Source of the DNA: an uncultured bacterium
GTDB lineage: Bacteria > Actinomycetota > Coriobacteriia > Coriobacteriales > Coriobacteriaceae
Length of the DNA: 24,056 nt
Assembly: GCA_905215945.1 (NCBI GenBank)
Contig: CAJMRZ010000003.1
Span: 1-24,056 of the forward strand
Reading direction: 5' to 3'
The notes below the pieces were generated by a model that did not search any database, was not told the origin of the DNA, and was given only the letters and a program-made list of their open reading frames with translations. Each line of letters begins with the position of its first letter. Positions within the stretch are counted from its first letter, which is position 1. Positions 1-7,650 of the stretch are shown in pieces. The translations under genes and the position numbers were made by a program.

Positions 1-331
1 GCGCGAGCAGCTCCTCGACCGAAAACGGCTTGGTCAGGTAGTCGTCGGCGCCGGCATCGAGCCCGGCAACCTTGTCCATCACGGCATCGCGCGCGGTGAC
101 CATGATCACCGGCACATCCTTGTGCTTACGGACACGCCGCAGGACCTCCATACCGTTGAGCTGCGGCAACAGCACATCGAGCAGAATCAGATCGTAGTCG
201 CGCTCCAGCGCCAGGTCCACGGCGGTGCGGCCGTCGGCGGCGTGCTCCACTTGGTAGCCCTCGTGCTCCAGTTCGAGTGTCACAAAGCGGGCGATTTTCT
301 CCTCGTCCTCTACGATCAGGATTCGTGTCAT
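1..331 (-). CDS. OmpR-family response regulator, N-terminal receiver domain (partial, runs off the left edge)
   Basis: Reading leftwards from ATG at 331 gives MTRILIVEDEEKIARF and then a full receiver domain: the acidic cluster at residues 8-11, phospho-acceptor Asp52 in LILLDVLLPQLNG, the VTARD segment, and the conserved Lys in DDYLTKPF. The frame is open to the window edge, so the DNA-binding half is not visible. The LPxLNGMEVLRRVR style is typical of OmpR/PhoB-type regulators, but the winged helix cannot be checked. It starts 18 nt after the DUF4342 gene, so the two are probably co-transcribed, and a sensor kinase would be expected further left. The upstream ribosome-binding site is weak. 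Confidence 0.93.
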   Translation of the reverse strand, partial: MTRILIVEDEEKIARFVTLELEHEGYQVEHAADGRTAVDLALERDYDLILLDVLLPQLNGMEVLRRVRKHKDVPVIMVTARDAVMDKVAGLDAGADDYLTKPFSVEELLA

Positions 332-349
332 GCGTGCCCCCGTCTGCGA

Positions 350-892
350 TTACTTGTCGTCGTTCAGATTTTGCTTGATGCCGTCCGCGGCGTCGGCGGC
401 GTGATCCATCAGGTTGTTGATACTGCCGGGCACGTCGCCGTCGCTATCGATGCGGTAGCGCATGCCAAAGAACAGGCCAAGCAGCATCAGCCAAATCGTG
501 GCGCCCCAGGCAAACAGCGCGACGATGGGAATCAGGATGGGGATGTTGAGGATGATGGCGTCGCGGCGCGTGGCGATAAACTTGGTCTCCAGGCTCAGGC
601 GGAAGAGCTTTTTGAGGTACTCCCATACGCTGTCCATCTTCTTGGAGAAGTCGGTCTTTTCGCTCGACTTTTCGTAGGCGGCCTGCGCAGCGACCATCTC
701 GGCCGAGGGCTCATCGGCCGGCGCGGACTCGGTGGCGGCGTGCGCCGACGTGGTCTGGGTCTTGCCCTGCGACTCGAGCCAAATGATGGCGTCCAGAACG
801 TTGCCGTCGGCGGCGTCGAGCGCGGCTTTGGCGTCGGTGTAGCTCACGTTGCACTTGGTGCGGATGGTTTCAACTTTTTCGAGGTCGTCCAT
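350..892 (-). CDS. DUF4342 domain protein with N-terminal UBA/EF-Ts-like helix bundle
   Basis: This is a 180-residue protein of unknown function. Residues 1-42 (LEKVETIRTKCNVSYTDAKA and following) resemble the UBA-like fold found at the N-terminus of EF-Ts and NAC. Residues 45-80 form an Ala/Glu-rich linker. Residues 85-112 are basic and amphipathic. Residues 113-143 form a long hydrophobic stretch with Pro-Ile repeats that probably spans the membrane, followed by a polar tail. This matches the DUF4342 architecture. ATG at 892 follows an AGGA-type ribosome-binding site 6-10 nt upstream. The response regulator follows 18 nt downstream, which suggests a membrane-linked sensory or stress unit. 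The function is not known, and I infer only co-expression. Confidence 0.82.
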   Translation of the reverse strand: MDDLEKVETIRTKCNVSYTDAKAALDAADGNVLDAIIWLESQGKTQTTSAHAATESAPADEPSAEMVAAQAAYEKSSEKTDFSKKMDSVWEYLKKLFRLSLETKFIATRRDAIILNIPILIPIVALFAWGATIWLMLLGLFFGMRYRIDSDGDVPGSINNLMDHAADAADGIKQNLNDDK

Positions 893-1010
893 GACCTGTC
901 CTTTCGTTCGATGGGCGCGACGCCGGGCGATCTGCCCGGGCGCGAGTGTTGCGTTCGGCGGCCTGCGTTGCGCGGCGCCGCCCCGCCCTTGGTCGAACTC
1001 TATAGTGCAG

Positions 1011-1038
1011 GTTATAGATTAAGCGATTCTTGAGCCAA
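1011..1038 (-). promoter_or_regulatory. putative promoter for DUF4342-response regulator operon
   Basis: On the minus strand TTGGCT (1038-1033) and TATAAC (1016-1011) are separated by 16 nt. They lie about 115 nt upstream of the DUF4342 start and face it. The match to the -35/-10 consensus is 4/6 and 5/6. There is no experimental support. Confidence 0.4.
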
Positions 1039-1140
1039 GATTAATGTTGGATGAGTTTTTGGGTGGTGTGAGGGAGGAGCGGAATGTGTCTATTGGGTTG
1101 CGCGGGGGAGAAACGACTCACCTTTTGGGCTGCTGCCGAA

Positions 1141-1320
1141 GAGGTCTAATACTTTTCCGAGAAGTGAACGAGCTAAAACGGACCCCCGAAGCATCGACAC
1201 TTTAAGGACATCGTTTCCTGCGGTTTCGATACTGGAATCCTGCGATCTTGCCGACGAAAAATGTGGATGCTTCAGGGGTCCTAAAACAGACGTTCACTTC
1301 GCGGAAAAGTATTAGACCTC
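1141..1320. repeat. 180-bp inverted-repeat element with two 63-bp arms
   Basis: The left arm (1141-1203) and the reverse complement of the right arm (1320-1258) agree over their whole length except for scattered changes and one altered block of about 9 nt. The arms begin with the same 19 bases (GAGGTCTAATACTTTTCCG). The spacer is about 54 bp. Read inwards from each end, both arms encode RGLILFREVN, a variable tripeptide, then RTPEAST. Most of the differing codons outside the variable block are synonymous. It looks like a small palindromic mobile or MITE-like element or a paired repeat; the family is not known to me. Confidence 0.75.
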
Positions 1321-1417
1321 GATAGCGAGGGATGGTGAGCCGGTAGCAAGTCGGCGTCAAGGGTTGGTCGAGCAGGCGGTTTTCAGGCGACTGGAACATG
1401 GCGGGCGGCCGATCGCC

Positions 1418-1436
1418 TATACTGGTTGAGCTCAAC
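1418..1436 (+). promoter_or_regulatory. TATACT hexamer abutting a perfect 12-bp palindrome
   Basis: TATACT (1418-1423) is a good -10 candidate upstream of the Nudix gene, although no matching -35 is visible. One base later comes the perfect palindrome GTTGAGCTCAAC (1425-1436), placed where a repressor would cover the transcription start. The site is inferred and the regulator unknown. Confidence 0.35.
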
Positions 1437-1456
1437 TGGAGAGGTGATGGCTAGTT

Positions 1457-1852
1457 ATGAAATCAATCAATGTTGCAGCAGCGATTATTCAGAAGGACGG
1501 GAAAATCCTGAGCTGCCAGCGCGGCTATGGCGAGTTTAAAGACGGCTGGGAATTTCCGGGCGGCAAGCTCGAGCCGGGCGAGACCGGCGAGCAGGCAATT
1601 GTGCGCGAGATTCAAGAAGAGCTCGAGGTCACGATCGGTAACCTCGACTATCTTTGCACGGTCGAGCATGATTACGCGACGTTTCACCTGTCGATGCAGT
1701 GCTATCTAGCTACCATTCTTTCGGGGGAGTTCAAAGAGCACGCTCACGAGGATATGAAATGGCTTGATACCAATAACCTGTGGGATGTCGATTGGCTTCC
1801 GGCAGACGTTAAAGTCGTTAGGGAGCTCGAAAAGAAACTCGGGCTTAAGTAA
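1457..1852 (+). CDS. Nudix hydrolase, MutT/NudG-like (deoxy)nucleoside triphosphate pyrophosphohydrolase
   Basis: This 131-residue protein is predicted to hydrolyse (deoxy)nucleoside triphosphates to the monophosphate and pyrophosphate. It carries the Nudix box at about residues 35-58: GGKLEPGE, then REIQEEL, matching Gx5Ex7REUxEE. The final Gly of the box is replaced by Glu (EELEV). Length and the preceding WEFPGG motif fit the MutT/NudG branch that cleans oxidised or modified nucleotides. The start ATG at 1457 has a GGAGAGGTG ribosome-binding site upstream. It converges on the PLD/helicase/DUF3427 gene, with only 39 bp and a shared hairpin between the stops. I infer a nucleotide-sanitation or defence-associated role; the exact substrate cannot be read from sequence. 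Confidence 0.93.
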   Translation: MKSINVAAAIIQKDGKILSCQRGYGEFKDGWEFPGGKLEPGETGEQAIVREIQEELEVTIGNLDYLCTVEHDYATFHLSMQCYLATILSGEFKEHAHEDMKWLDTNNLWDVDWLPADVKVVRELEKKLGLK

Positions 1853-1856
1853 GAAA

Positions 1857-1885
1857 GGGGCGGGCGTCACATGGCGGCCCGCTCC
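1857..1885. terminator. bidirectional hairpin terminator between convergent genes
   Basis: GGGGCGGGC (1857-1865) pairs with GCCCGCTCC (1877-1885) in a 9-bp stem with one G-T pair and an 11-nt loop. It lies just after the Nudix stop and just after the helicase stop on the other strand. Short T-rich stretches follow on each side (TATTTGTT rightwards, CTTTCTT leftwards). Confidence 0.6.
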
Positions 1886-1891
1886 TATTTG

Positions 1892-4768
1892 TTACTCGGC
1901 TTCGCTCAAATCGCTGAGCATAAACTCGTAAATGTCTTGCCTCACGGGTGCATTGAGCTCATATTCGATTTCGACGGCGTTGTCGCCGCTCTTAGTTTTA
2001 ATAGCTTCGAACTCGCCGGTCGGATGCATTTCGCCTAAGAAATAGAACTCCTTACCGCCCTTATCGTCCTTGTTCTTTCGCATAAACAAATACGTCTTCA
2101 GGCCGTTTCCCGGCCATGCCTGCAGTCGCAAAATCTCGGGGGAGTTGAGCGTGCGGTTGCCCTTCGAGATTGCGATGAGCTTGCTCGGCGAAACAAAGCG
2201 GTCTTCATACTGAATTGACTCACTAATGTCGGGAGCCTTGTCATAGTTAATAAACACGGGGAATGTATTGGTCTTCTCATCGTAGAAGTATCCGCCAAGG
2301 TTTTGGCCGTTGATGTTCTTTTGCCAGTTCATCAGACGGCAAACCTCCTCGTACGTGTACTTGGCGTTGAGAACGAAATTTGTGTTTTCGTACGTCTCGG
2401 CATAGTCGAGTCGGTTGCGCTCAATACCAAAATCCAGCACCTCGAGAATCTGACGTTTGAACTCTGCGTTGCGCAGGGCGGTCGCGAACGCTTCGGTCAG
2501 ACGAGGTCCGGTTCCATCGTCAATAAGCAGGGAAACGAAATCCTTAGGAGTGGCAAAGTCGCCCTTAAGGACTGCGATTGCCGACCTAACGGCGCTGTCC
2601 TTAAGCTGTGCGCGGTAGTTCCTAAGCGCAGCCTCGCGCATATGCCAGTAGCCCTCGTGTCCGGCTTCGACGAGCGTTTGAAGCAAATAGAGGTCTTCGA
2701 ATCGCTTGCCCGCGGCAAGTTTTTGAGAAATAAATTTGAGAATCTTGGTCTGATCAGAGGTAAATTGAACCGTATAGTCCGGCTCGTATTTGGAAAGAAA
2801 TGCGTGGTAGGACCCCAGGCGACTATTCTTGAAGATGAGCAGCGGATCGATGGAGCCGTTGCGATCAAATTCGAGCAGCGAGGGAATCTTGCCGAGTTTT
2901 TGGCGCAAGTCGAGATATTCGTTTTTCAAAAATCTGACGGAGGTGAAATCGCCGCCGTCGATGGCCTTGTAAATGCGTGCCTCGGAAATACGATCGAAGC
3001 TCACGGTCGAGCATCCGGGGATCGCCGAATCGCCCTCTTGAACAAGACGGCGCAGGCGGTCTTTGTTGTACGTCTTGTCACCCGAAAGCGCGATGGGCAC
3101 CAAGAAGTTGCTCTGGTAGTTGCCAATAAAGTCGAGCACCAGTGCGTATTCCTTATCATCATTCAGGCGCAAACCTCGTCCGAGCTGCTGAATAAAGATG
3201 ATTGCGGAGTCGGTGCGTCGAAGCATGATGATCTGATTGAGCGAGGGGATGTCGACGCCTTCGTTCATGATATCGACCGAGAAAATGTACTCGAGCTCGC
3301 CGGCTTCAAGTCGGCTGATCGCGGCATCGCGGACCTCATCGGAATCTTGACCGCTAATCGCAACCGTTCGATATCCGAGAGCGTTGAATTTGTGTGACAG
3401 TTCCTTGGCCTCGGCGTTTCGATTGCAAAAAATTAAGCCCCTGCGATTGCTTTTGGTGACGCTATATTCTTCGATCTTCTCGGTGATATGACGCACGCGC
3501 TCGTCGGACGTCAAACGCCCGAACAGGGCGATATCTTCGACCGTTTCGTCGTCAATCTCCAGATCGTGAATGCCAAAATAATGGAAGGGGGCAAGCATCT
3601 CCTCGGCCAAAGCGTCCTGCAGCGTGATCTGGAACGCGATGACGTGATTGAAAAGGGCAAAGACGTCATAGCCGTCGGTGCGATTGGGTGTAGCGGTCAT
3701 GCCCAGATAAAACCGAGGCGTAAAGTGCGACATGATGGATTGGTAACCCTGGGATCCCGTGCGGTGGGCCTCGTCGATAACGATGTAGTCGAACTCATCG
3801 GGACGGAAATCGCTCAGATGTTTGGCGATCGAAGAACACATGGCAAACACGCAGGTAGCATTGCTTATATTCTTGCCAGTTTGATAGGTGTCGAACGTAT
3901 AGGTACTACCTAAGAGGCGTTCGTAGCTTGCGCGGGAGGCGTCGATAATGCGCCGACGGTGCGCAAGAAAGAGGACGCGCCGGGGTTTAGTTGCGAGCAC
4001 GTCGAACGCCGAAAGGAAGGTCTTGCCGGTGCCGGTTGCCGAGACCAGCAGGGCGCGGGTCTCGTCCTTGCGGTGGATTGCACCGAGCGCCTCAAGGGCG
4101 CGCTGCTGCATTTTATTGGGCTTGATTTCTTCGAGGTCATTCTGCGCCGGCGTTTCCGCAGATTTGAATGTCGGTTTCGATTTGGGCTTTGGCGGACGTG
4201 CCGATCGATATGCGGCATAGTTCTCAATCCAGTCTTGGGAAAGCAAAACGGTTGAGGTATCGTTCCACAACGAATTGAACTCGCCCCTCAGTTCGTTGAG
4301 TAGGCGGCTGTTCTCGACAGTCTGGTACAGCACATTCCATTCTTTATTGCAGGTGAGAGCGGTCTGCGTCATGTTGGAGCTGCCGACGATGACCGTGCTG
4401 GTTTCGCCCTTATCAAAAATGTATCCCTTGGCATGCAGATTACCCTGGAATACGCGAACTTCCATGTTGTCGTATTCCAGGAGCTTGCGAAAGGCATCGG
4501 GTGAGTTGAAGTTGAGATAGGTGGACGTGAGCAGCCTGCCCTTAATGCCACGCTGCTTGAGCTCCTGGAACGTCTCGACCAGGATTTGAAGGCCGCCGTC
4601 TGCAACAAACGCTACGCAAAAGTCAAAAGAGCCGCAGGTTGAGAGCTGCTCCTTGATAACGGATAGTAGTGTTCCGCCTGTCGCCTTTGAGTTGGCGATG
4701 AGCTTGGGTGAATCGTTCTCGCGTGCAAGCGAGTCGAATTCAATATCAATCTGCTGCTGCGTAGTCAT
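1892..4768 (-). CDS. PLD-nuclease-like / DEAH-box SF2 helicase / DUF3427 protein
   Basis: This is a 958-residue protein with three parts. Residues 20-180 form a phospholipase-D-like domain with an HxK motif (H112, K114) and GSSN about 15 residues later, as in PLD nucleases. Residues 215-550 form a superfamily-2 helicase: Walker A SATGTGKT (243-250), DEAH (332-335), TATP (358-361), and motif VI QQLGRGLR (527-534). The rest, with its C-terminal YTYEEVCRLMNW, EDRFVSPSK and RTLNSPE elements, fits DUF3427. Proteins of this architecture are often seen in genomic islands and are suspected in anti-phage or restriction-like DNA processing, but this is inference. I place the start at ATG 4768, because GAAAGG lies 10 nt upstream; the upstream in-frame TTG at 4777 has that site almost touching it. 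The gene stands alone on its strand and faces the Nudix gene. Confidence 0.92.
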   Translation of the reverse strand: MTTQQQIDIEFDSLARENDSPKLIANSKATGGTLLSVIKEQLSTCGSFDFCVAFVADGGLQILVETFQELKQRGIKGRLLTSTYLNFNSPDAFRKLLEYDNMEVRVFQGNLHAKGYIFDKGETSTVIVGSSNMTQTALTCNKEWNVLYQTVENSRLLNELRGEFNSLWNDTSTVLLSQDWIENYAAYRSARPPKPKSKPTFKSAETPAQNDLEEIKPNKMQQRALEALGAIHRKDETRALLVSATGTGKTFLSAFDVLATKPRRVLFLAHRRRIIDASRASYERLLGSTYTFDTYQTGKNISNATCVFAMCSSIAKHLSDFRPDEFDYIVIDEAHRTGSQGYQSIMSHFTPRFYLGMTATPNRTDGYDVFALFNHVIAFQITLQDALAEEMLAPFHYFGIHDLEIDDETVEDIALFGRLTSDERVRHITEKIEEYSVTKSNRRGLIFCNRNAEAKELSHKFNALGYRTVAISGQDSDEVRDAAISRLEAGELEYIFSVDIMNEGVDIPSLNQIIMLRRTDSAIIFIQQLGRGLRLNDDKEYALVLDFIGNYQSNFLVPIALSGDKTYNKDRLRRLVQEGDSAIPGCSTVSFDRISEARIYKAIDGGDFTSVRFLKNEYLDLRQKLGKIPSLLEFDRNGSIDPLLIFKNSRLGSYHAFLSKYEPDYTVQFTSDQTKILKFISQKLAAGKRFEDLYLLQTLVEAGHEGYWHMREAALRNYRAQLKDSAVRSAIAVLKGDFATPKDFVSLLIDDGTGPRLTEAFATALRNAEFKRQILEVLDFGIERNRLDYAETYENTNFVLNAKYTYEEVCRLMNWQKNINGQNLGGYFYDEKTNTFPVFINYDKAPDISESIQYEDRFVSPSKLIAISKGNRTLNSPEILRLQAWPGNGLKTYLFMRKNKDDKGGKEFYFLGEMHPTGEFEAIKTKSGDNAVEIEYELNAPVRQDIYEFMLSDLSEAE

Positions 4769-5150
4769 CCCGGCCAAACCTTTCGAAAGACTATGTTGGC
4801 GCCAGGATAACAGATCGATCGTTCGTGTTTTGGGCGTATGTGATTTTTAGACTATCGGCTACTCAAGTTTGTGGCTGCGGCCTTGGTGCCGTGTCTTGCT
4901 GGGCCTCTCTCTATCTATGTGTATGTGTTTTCGTCTTATAGGCTGCTGGGAGAAGTCCTGCCCCCAAGATTCCGCGCATGCCATGGCTCCGTGTCGGCCA
5001 TGTGGCAAGCTGCTTGTCATAGCCTCGCCGGAATCCGACTGCAAATGGCCACGGACGGATATGCAGGTTCTTGTCGCTACGTGAGAAAAACTTGCAAAAC
5101 TCGCAAGTTCTTGTCATGCTGTGAGAAAAACTTGCAGATTGGGGCGGGCG
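4769..5150. other. 382-bp intergenic region
   Basis: This region separates the divergent helicase and AAA-ATPase genes, so it should hold both promoters, but I find no convincing -35/-10 pair. Its only clear structure is the duplicated 34-bp unit at 5063-5136. Short overlapping open frames on both strands have no ribosome-binding sites and no recognisable protein features. Confidence 0.6.
5063..5136 (+). repeat. tandem 34-bp repeat (40-bp period) with alternating complementary 7-mers
   Basis: The units 5063-5096 and 5103-5136 match closely and share the block GTGAGAAAAACTTGCA. Each begins with GCARGTTCTTGTC and ends with AACTTGC, so each can fold on itself (GCAAGTT with AACTTGC). In addition the end of unit 1 pairs perfectly with the start of unit 2 through a 7-nt loop (5089-5109). 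The second unit ends 14 nt before the preferred ATPase start, so the array is either a stacked operator or an mRNA leader with mutually exclusive hairpins. Confidence 0.7.
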
Positions 5151-6446
5151 ATGGATAAACGGATAGTTCCTAGAAATCGATATCTCGAAAAGTTGATCGC
5201 CTTTCGTGATGCGGATGTCATCAAGGTCGTAACGGGTATGCGCCGTTGTGGCAAATCGACGCTTCTGGACATGATGCGCAAACATCTGGAGGATAACGGC
5301 GTTCCATCCGAATGTCTTTTGACCTTTAAGATGGAGTCGTTTGAGCTGGAGGGCGTGCGTGATTGGCGAGAGCTTTACCGCCACGTCGACGGCCTAATGC
5401 CTGCGGGCAAGAGGTGCTATCTCTTCTTCGACGAGCTTCAGGAGGTTGCCGGATGGGAGAAGGCGATTAACGCACTTCGTGTCGACCGGGACTGCGATAT
5501 ATATGTTACGGGTTCGAATGCTTTTCTCCTCTCGTCAGAGATTGCGACCTTAATCTCGGGCAGATATGTCGAGATTCGGATGCATCCGCTCGCTTTTTCG
5601 GAATATGTCGACTTTCTTGGTCCGACTGACGTCACGAATAGGCTTGCTGTTTTTGGCCGGGAGGATATTGTTGCACTCGACGATCTTCTTGACCGCTATC
5701 TGACGTTTGGAGGCCTGCCGTTCCTCGCTGCTTCAAAGCTGCCGGAGCAGGAAATGAAGGACTATATCTGGAGCACATACCAGACAATCGTCGGGCGCGA
5801 CATTTTGGCTCGCGAAGCCCGTCGGGGCAGACGGTCGGTGACGAGCAGGAGTGTGCTCGACCGCGTCACTTCCTACTTGGCTGATAACATTTCAAACCCG
5901 ACATCAATTAATAAGATCGTTGGAACGCTGGCAGAGAACGGGGCGAAATCCTCACACGGCGTCGTGGACACTTGTGTGTCCGCCCTTGAGGAGACCTATA
6001 TCTTTTCGCACGCGCGCCGATTTGATATTAAGGGTCGGGACATTTTGAAGACCGGTGGCAAATTCTACATTGAGGATCTGGGACTTCGAGCTTTCTTGGA
6101 TGGGTATCGCGGCAGCGACAGTGGGCGTGTTCTCGAAAATGCCATTTACAATCGCCTTGTCTATGACGGATACCAGGTCTTCACGGGTCATCTTCGAGAT
6201 GCTGAAATCGACTTTGTTGCGATCGGCGACGGCTCGGATCGTAAGTTTATTCAGGTCACGGAGTCGATTGACGAGGAGGCGACGCGCAAGCGTGAATTGC
6301 GTCCATTTGAGCTCAGGTCGCTCGAGAAGATCACCGGCGGTTACGAGAAGATCATCATTGTTCGCCGGGGAAGCCATCCGACCGACATTGACGGCATCAA
6401 AATCGTTTCCGCAGTCGATTTCTTAATGGGTAGGCTTGGGGCTTAG
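5151..6446 (+). CDS. AAA-family ATPase with DUF4143-type C-terminal domain
   Basis: This 431-residue protein has Walker A GMRRCGKS at 29-36, Walker B YLFFDELQE around 90-98 (D94, E95), and a sensor-like TGSN at 120-123. It then has SGRYVEIRMHPLAFSEY, which is diagnostic of the AAA_14/DUF4143 group. The C-terminal half (about residues 200-400) fits DUF4143, with a restriction-endonuclease-like region around AEIDFVAI. Members are common in gut actinobacteria in multiple copies; their function is not established. I chose ATG 5151 because the protein then begins, as relatives do, shortly before RYLEKLIAFRD. An in-frame GTG at 5121 would add ten residues encoded inside the upstream repeat. It is a single gene with a terminator downstream. 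Confidence 0.9.
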   Translation: MDKRIVPRNRYLEKLIAFRDADVIKVVTGMRRCGKSTLLDMMRKHLEDNGVPSECLLTFKMESFELEGVRDWRELYRHVDGLMPAGKRCYLFFDELQEVAGWEKAINALRVDRDCDIYVTGSNAFLLSSEIATLISGRYVEIRMHPLAFSEYVDFLGPTDVTNRLAVFGREDIVALDDLLDRYLTFGGLPFLAASKLPEQEMKDYIWSTYQTIVGRDILAREARRGRRSVTSRSVLDRVTSYLADNISNPTSINKIVGTLAENGAKSSHGVVDTCVSALEETYIFSHARRFDIKGRDILKTGGKFYIEDLGLRAFLDGYRGSDSGRVLENAIYNRLVYDGYQVFTGHLRDAEIDFVAIGDGSDRKFIQVTESIDEEATRKRELRPFELRSLEKITGGYEKIIIVRRGSHPTDIDGIKIVSAVDFLMGRLGA

Positions 6447-6543
6447 AGCGTTTGGAGCGCGTCTGTTTCCTATGCCTAGCGACATTGCCGCAGCTCGTGA
6501 CGCCGCCGGCTCCTTCCTTTCCGTCAAGCGGCGCCAACTCAGC

Positions 6544-6574
6544 TGATCCGTTGGGGACGGAGGAAAGCGGATCA
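6544..6574. repeat. short hairpin repeat (TGATCCG/CGGATCA)
   Basis: TGATCCG (6544-6550) and CGGATCA (6568-6574) form a 7-bp stem around a purine-rich 17-nt loop (TTGGGGACGGAGGAAAG). It sits 9 nt before the terminator hairpin. It may be a REP-like dispersed repeat, but only one copy is visible here. Confidence 0.4.
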
Positions 6575-6582
6575 TTTTCGGT

Positions 6583-6622
6583 GCGCCGCAGGTGATACGA
6601 ATCCTGCGGCGCGCTGTTTTTT
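6583..6622 (+). terminator. Rho-independent terminator after the AAA ATPase
   Basis: GCGCCGCAGG (6583-6592) and CCTGCGGCGC (6603-6612) form a perfect 10-bp GC-rich stem with a 10-nt loop, followed by GCTGTTTTTT. It lies about 137 nt after the ATPase stop and before the next rightward transcription unit. Confidence 0.85.
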
Positions 6623-6731
6623 GCGCGGGGCTTTCAGCTGTGTCCGCACGACATGTGACACTTACCCTGTCGCCCTGCTCTGCCGCGGAGGCATGTACCT
6701 GAACAACGACCCTCTAAGGAGCTCGATAGTA

Positions 6732-6971
6732 ATGAGTGACAACACCAAGCATCTCGCAAAGAAGTGCGTCAAGGACGCGGGGCCGTGCTTCGCGTTGTGC
6801 CTTGCCGGCGCAGCGGTCGCGCTGCTGGCTGTTCTGGGGCCGTTCGACGTGCTCCGAAGTGTCAGCTCTCTGCACGTTTGCATGGCCCTTGCCGGCGCCA
6901 TGATAACCGGCGGCGTGCTCAATCTGATTTTTTGGGTGCTTGACCCGTTTGGATGGAAAAATGAAGGGTAA
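6732..6971 (+). CDS. small two-helix membrane protein of unknown function
   Basis: This 79-residue protein starts MSDNTKHLAKKC at ATG 6732, which has AAGGAG 10 nt upstream. An earlier in-frame ATG at 6621 lies in the terminator T-tract and lacks a ribosome-binding site. Two hydrophobic helices are visible, at about residues 18-38 (CFALCLAGAAVALLAVL) and 46-70 (MALAGAMITGGVLNLIFWVL), separated by a short polar turn, with a short charged tail. I do not recognise the family. It lies 40 bp before the first metallophosphoesterase in the same direction and may be transcribed with it. Confidence 0.6.
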   Translation: MSDNTKHLAKKCVKDAGPCFALCLAGAAVALLAVLGPFDVLRSVSSLHVCMALAGAMITGGVLNLIFWVLDPFGWKNEG

Positions 6972-7011
6972 GCCCTAAGGGATGGATGCCCCGCAGCAAC
7001 AGGAGGTCCCC

Positions 7012-7650
7012 GTGATCTGGTTTACCAGCGATACTCATTTTGGACACGAGAACATGCTACGGCTTAGCGATAGGCCTTGGTCGGCTGTTGCGCAGATGAA
7101 CGACGCCATGGTCGCCAACATTAACAGCAAGGTTGCTGCGGATGACGAGCTCTATATCTTGGGCGACTTCAGCTTTAAGATGACGGTCCAAGACGCCTAT
7201 GAGCTGCGCAAAAGCATTACATGCAAGCGCGTTCATCTGCTGCCCGGCAATCACGACAAAGACTGGACGCAGTCTGCGGTAGCGGATGCTTTTATCGTTG
7301 AGCCGCCCATTTGCGTGCTCAAGATCGACCGCCAAAAAATCGTGCTGAGTCACTATCCCATGGCTGACTGGCAGGGCATGTCGCACGGCAGCTGGCATTT
7401 GCACGGGCATATCCACAGTTGCGGCGGCGCGTACAACAAGTTCAACCTCAGGCAGGGGCTGCTGCGCTATGACGTGGGCGTGGATGCTAACAGCTACGCC
7501 CCCGTGAGCCTGGAAGAGCTCAGGTCGCGGTTTGCACAGGTAGACGAGCCGGTGTGTTGCGTTAAATGGCCGTGGTGGGTCAACGCCACGGGTGACGAGC
7601 AGATTGAGCACGATCTCGAAACATATAAGAGGGAAGTGGTAATCCGATGA
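7012..7650 (+). CDS. calcineurin-like metallophosphoesterase
   Basis: This 212-residue phosphoesterase has all the metal-binding motifs: D7-T-H9 (SDTHFGHEN), G51-D52, G79-N80-H81-D, H114 (LSHYP) and G-H-I-H at 132-135. I chose GTG 7012 because AGGAGG lies 5 nt upstream and the protein then begins MIWFTSDTHFGHEN, as relatives do. ATG 6982 would add ten residues and has its candidate AAGG almost touching it. The stop overlaps the next metallophosphoesterase start (ATGA, 7647-7650), so the two are translationally coupled. The substrate is unknown; relatives hydrolyse phosphomono- or diesters, including nucleotide derivatives. Confidence 0.92.
   Translation: MIWFTSDTHFGHENMLRLSDRPWSAVAQMNDAMVANINSKVAADDELYILGDFSFKMTVQDAYELRKSITCKRVHLLPGNHDKDWTQSAVADAFIVEPPICVLKIDRQKIVLSHYPMADWQGMSHGSWHLHGHIHSCGGAYNKFNLRQGLLRYDVGVDANSYAPVSLEELRSRFAQVDEPVCCVKWPWWVNATGDEQIEHDLETYKREVVIR

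Larger units (their letters stand above)
893..1456. other. 564-bp intergenic region
   Basis: No convincing gene lies here. It holds the putative leftward promoter at 1011-1038, the large inverted repeat at 1141-1320, and a TATACT hexamer followed by a 12-bp palindrome just before the Nudix gene. An open frame of 77 codons on the minus strand (1202-1435) lies mostly inside the repeat and has no recognisable ribosome-binding site, so I do not call it as a gene. Confidence 0.6.

Noticed and set aside
1202..1435. A 77-codon open frame with a tail reading RGLILFREVN
   Set aside because: There is no ribosome-binding site and more than half lies in the inverted repeat. The synonymous pattern in the arms is noted as a finding, but this frame is not convincing as a gene.
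2303..3397. A 364-codon open frame on the plus strand
   Set aside because: It is antisense to the helicase gene, whose domains are unambiguous, and has no recognisable motifs.
4869..5084. A 71-codon Cys-rich open frame upstream of the AAA ATPase
   Set aside because: There is no ribosome-binding site, the frame overlaps other frames of equal length, and it ends in the repeat array; it looks like chance.
5063..5136. Possible short CRISPR array
   Set aside because: There are only two units, with a 6-nt separation and no spacer-sized unique sequence, and no cas genes nearby.
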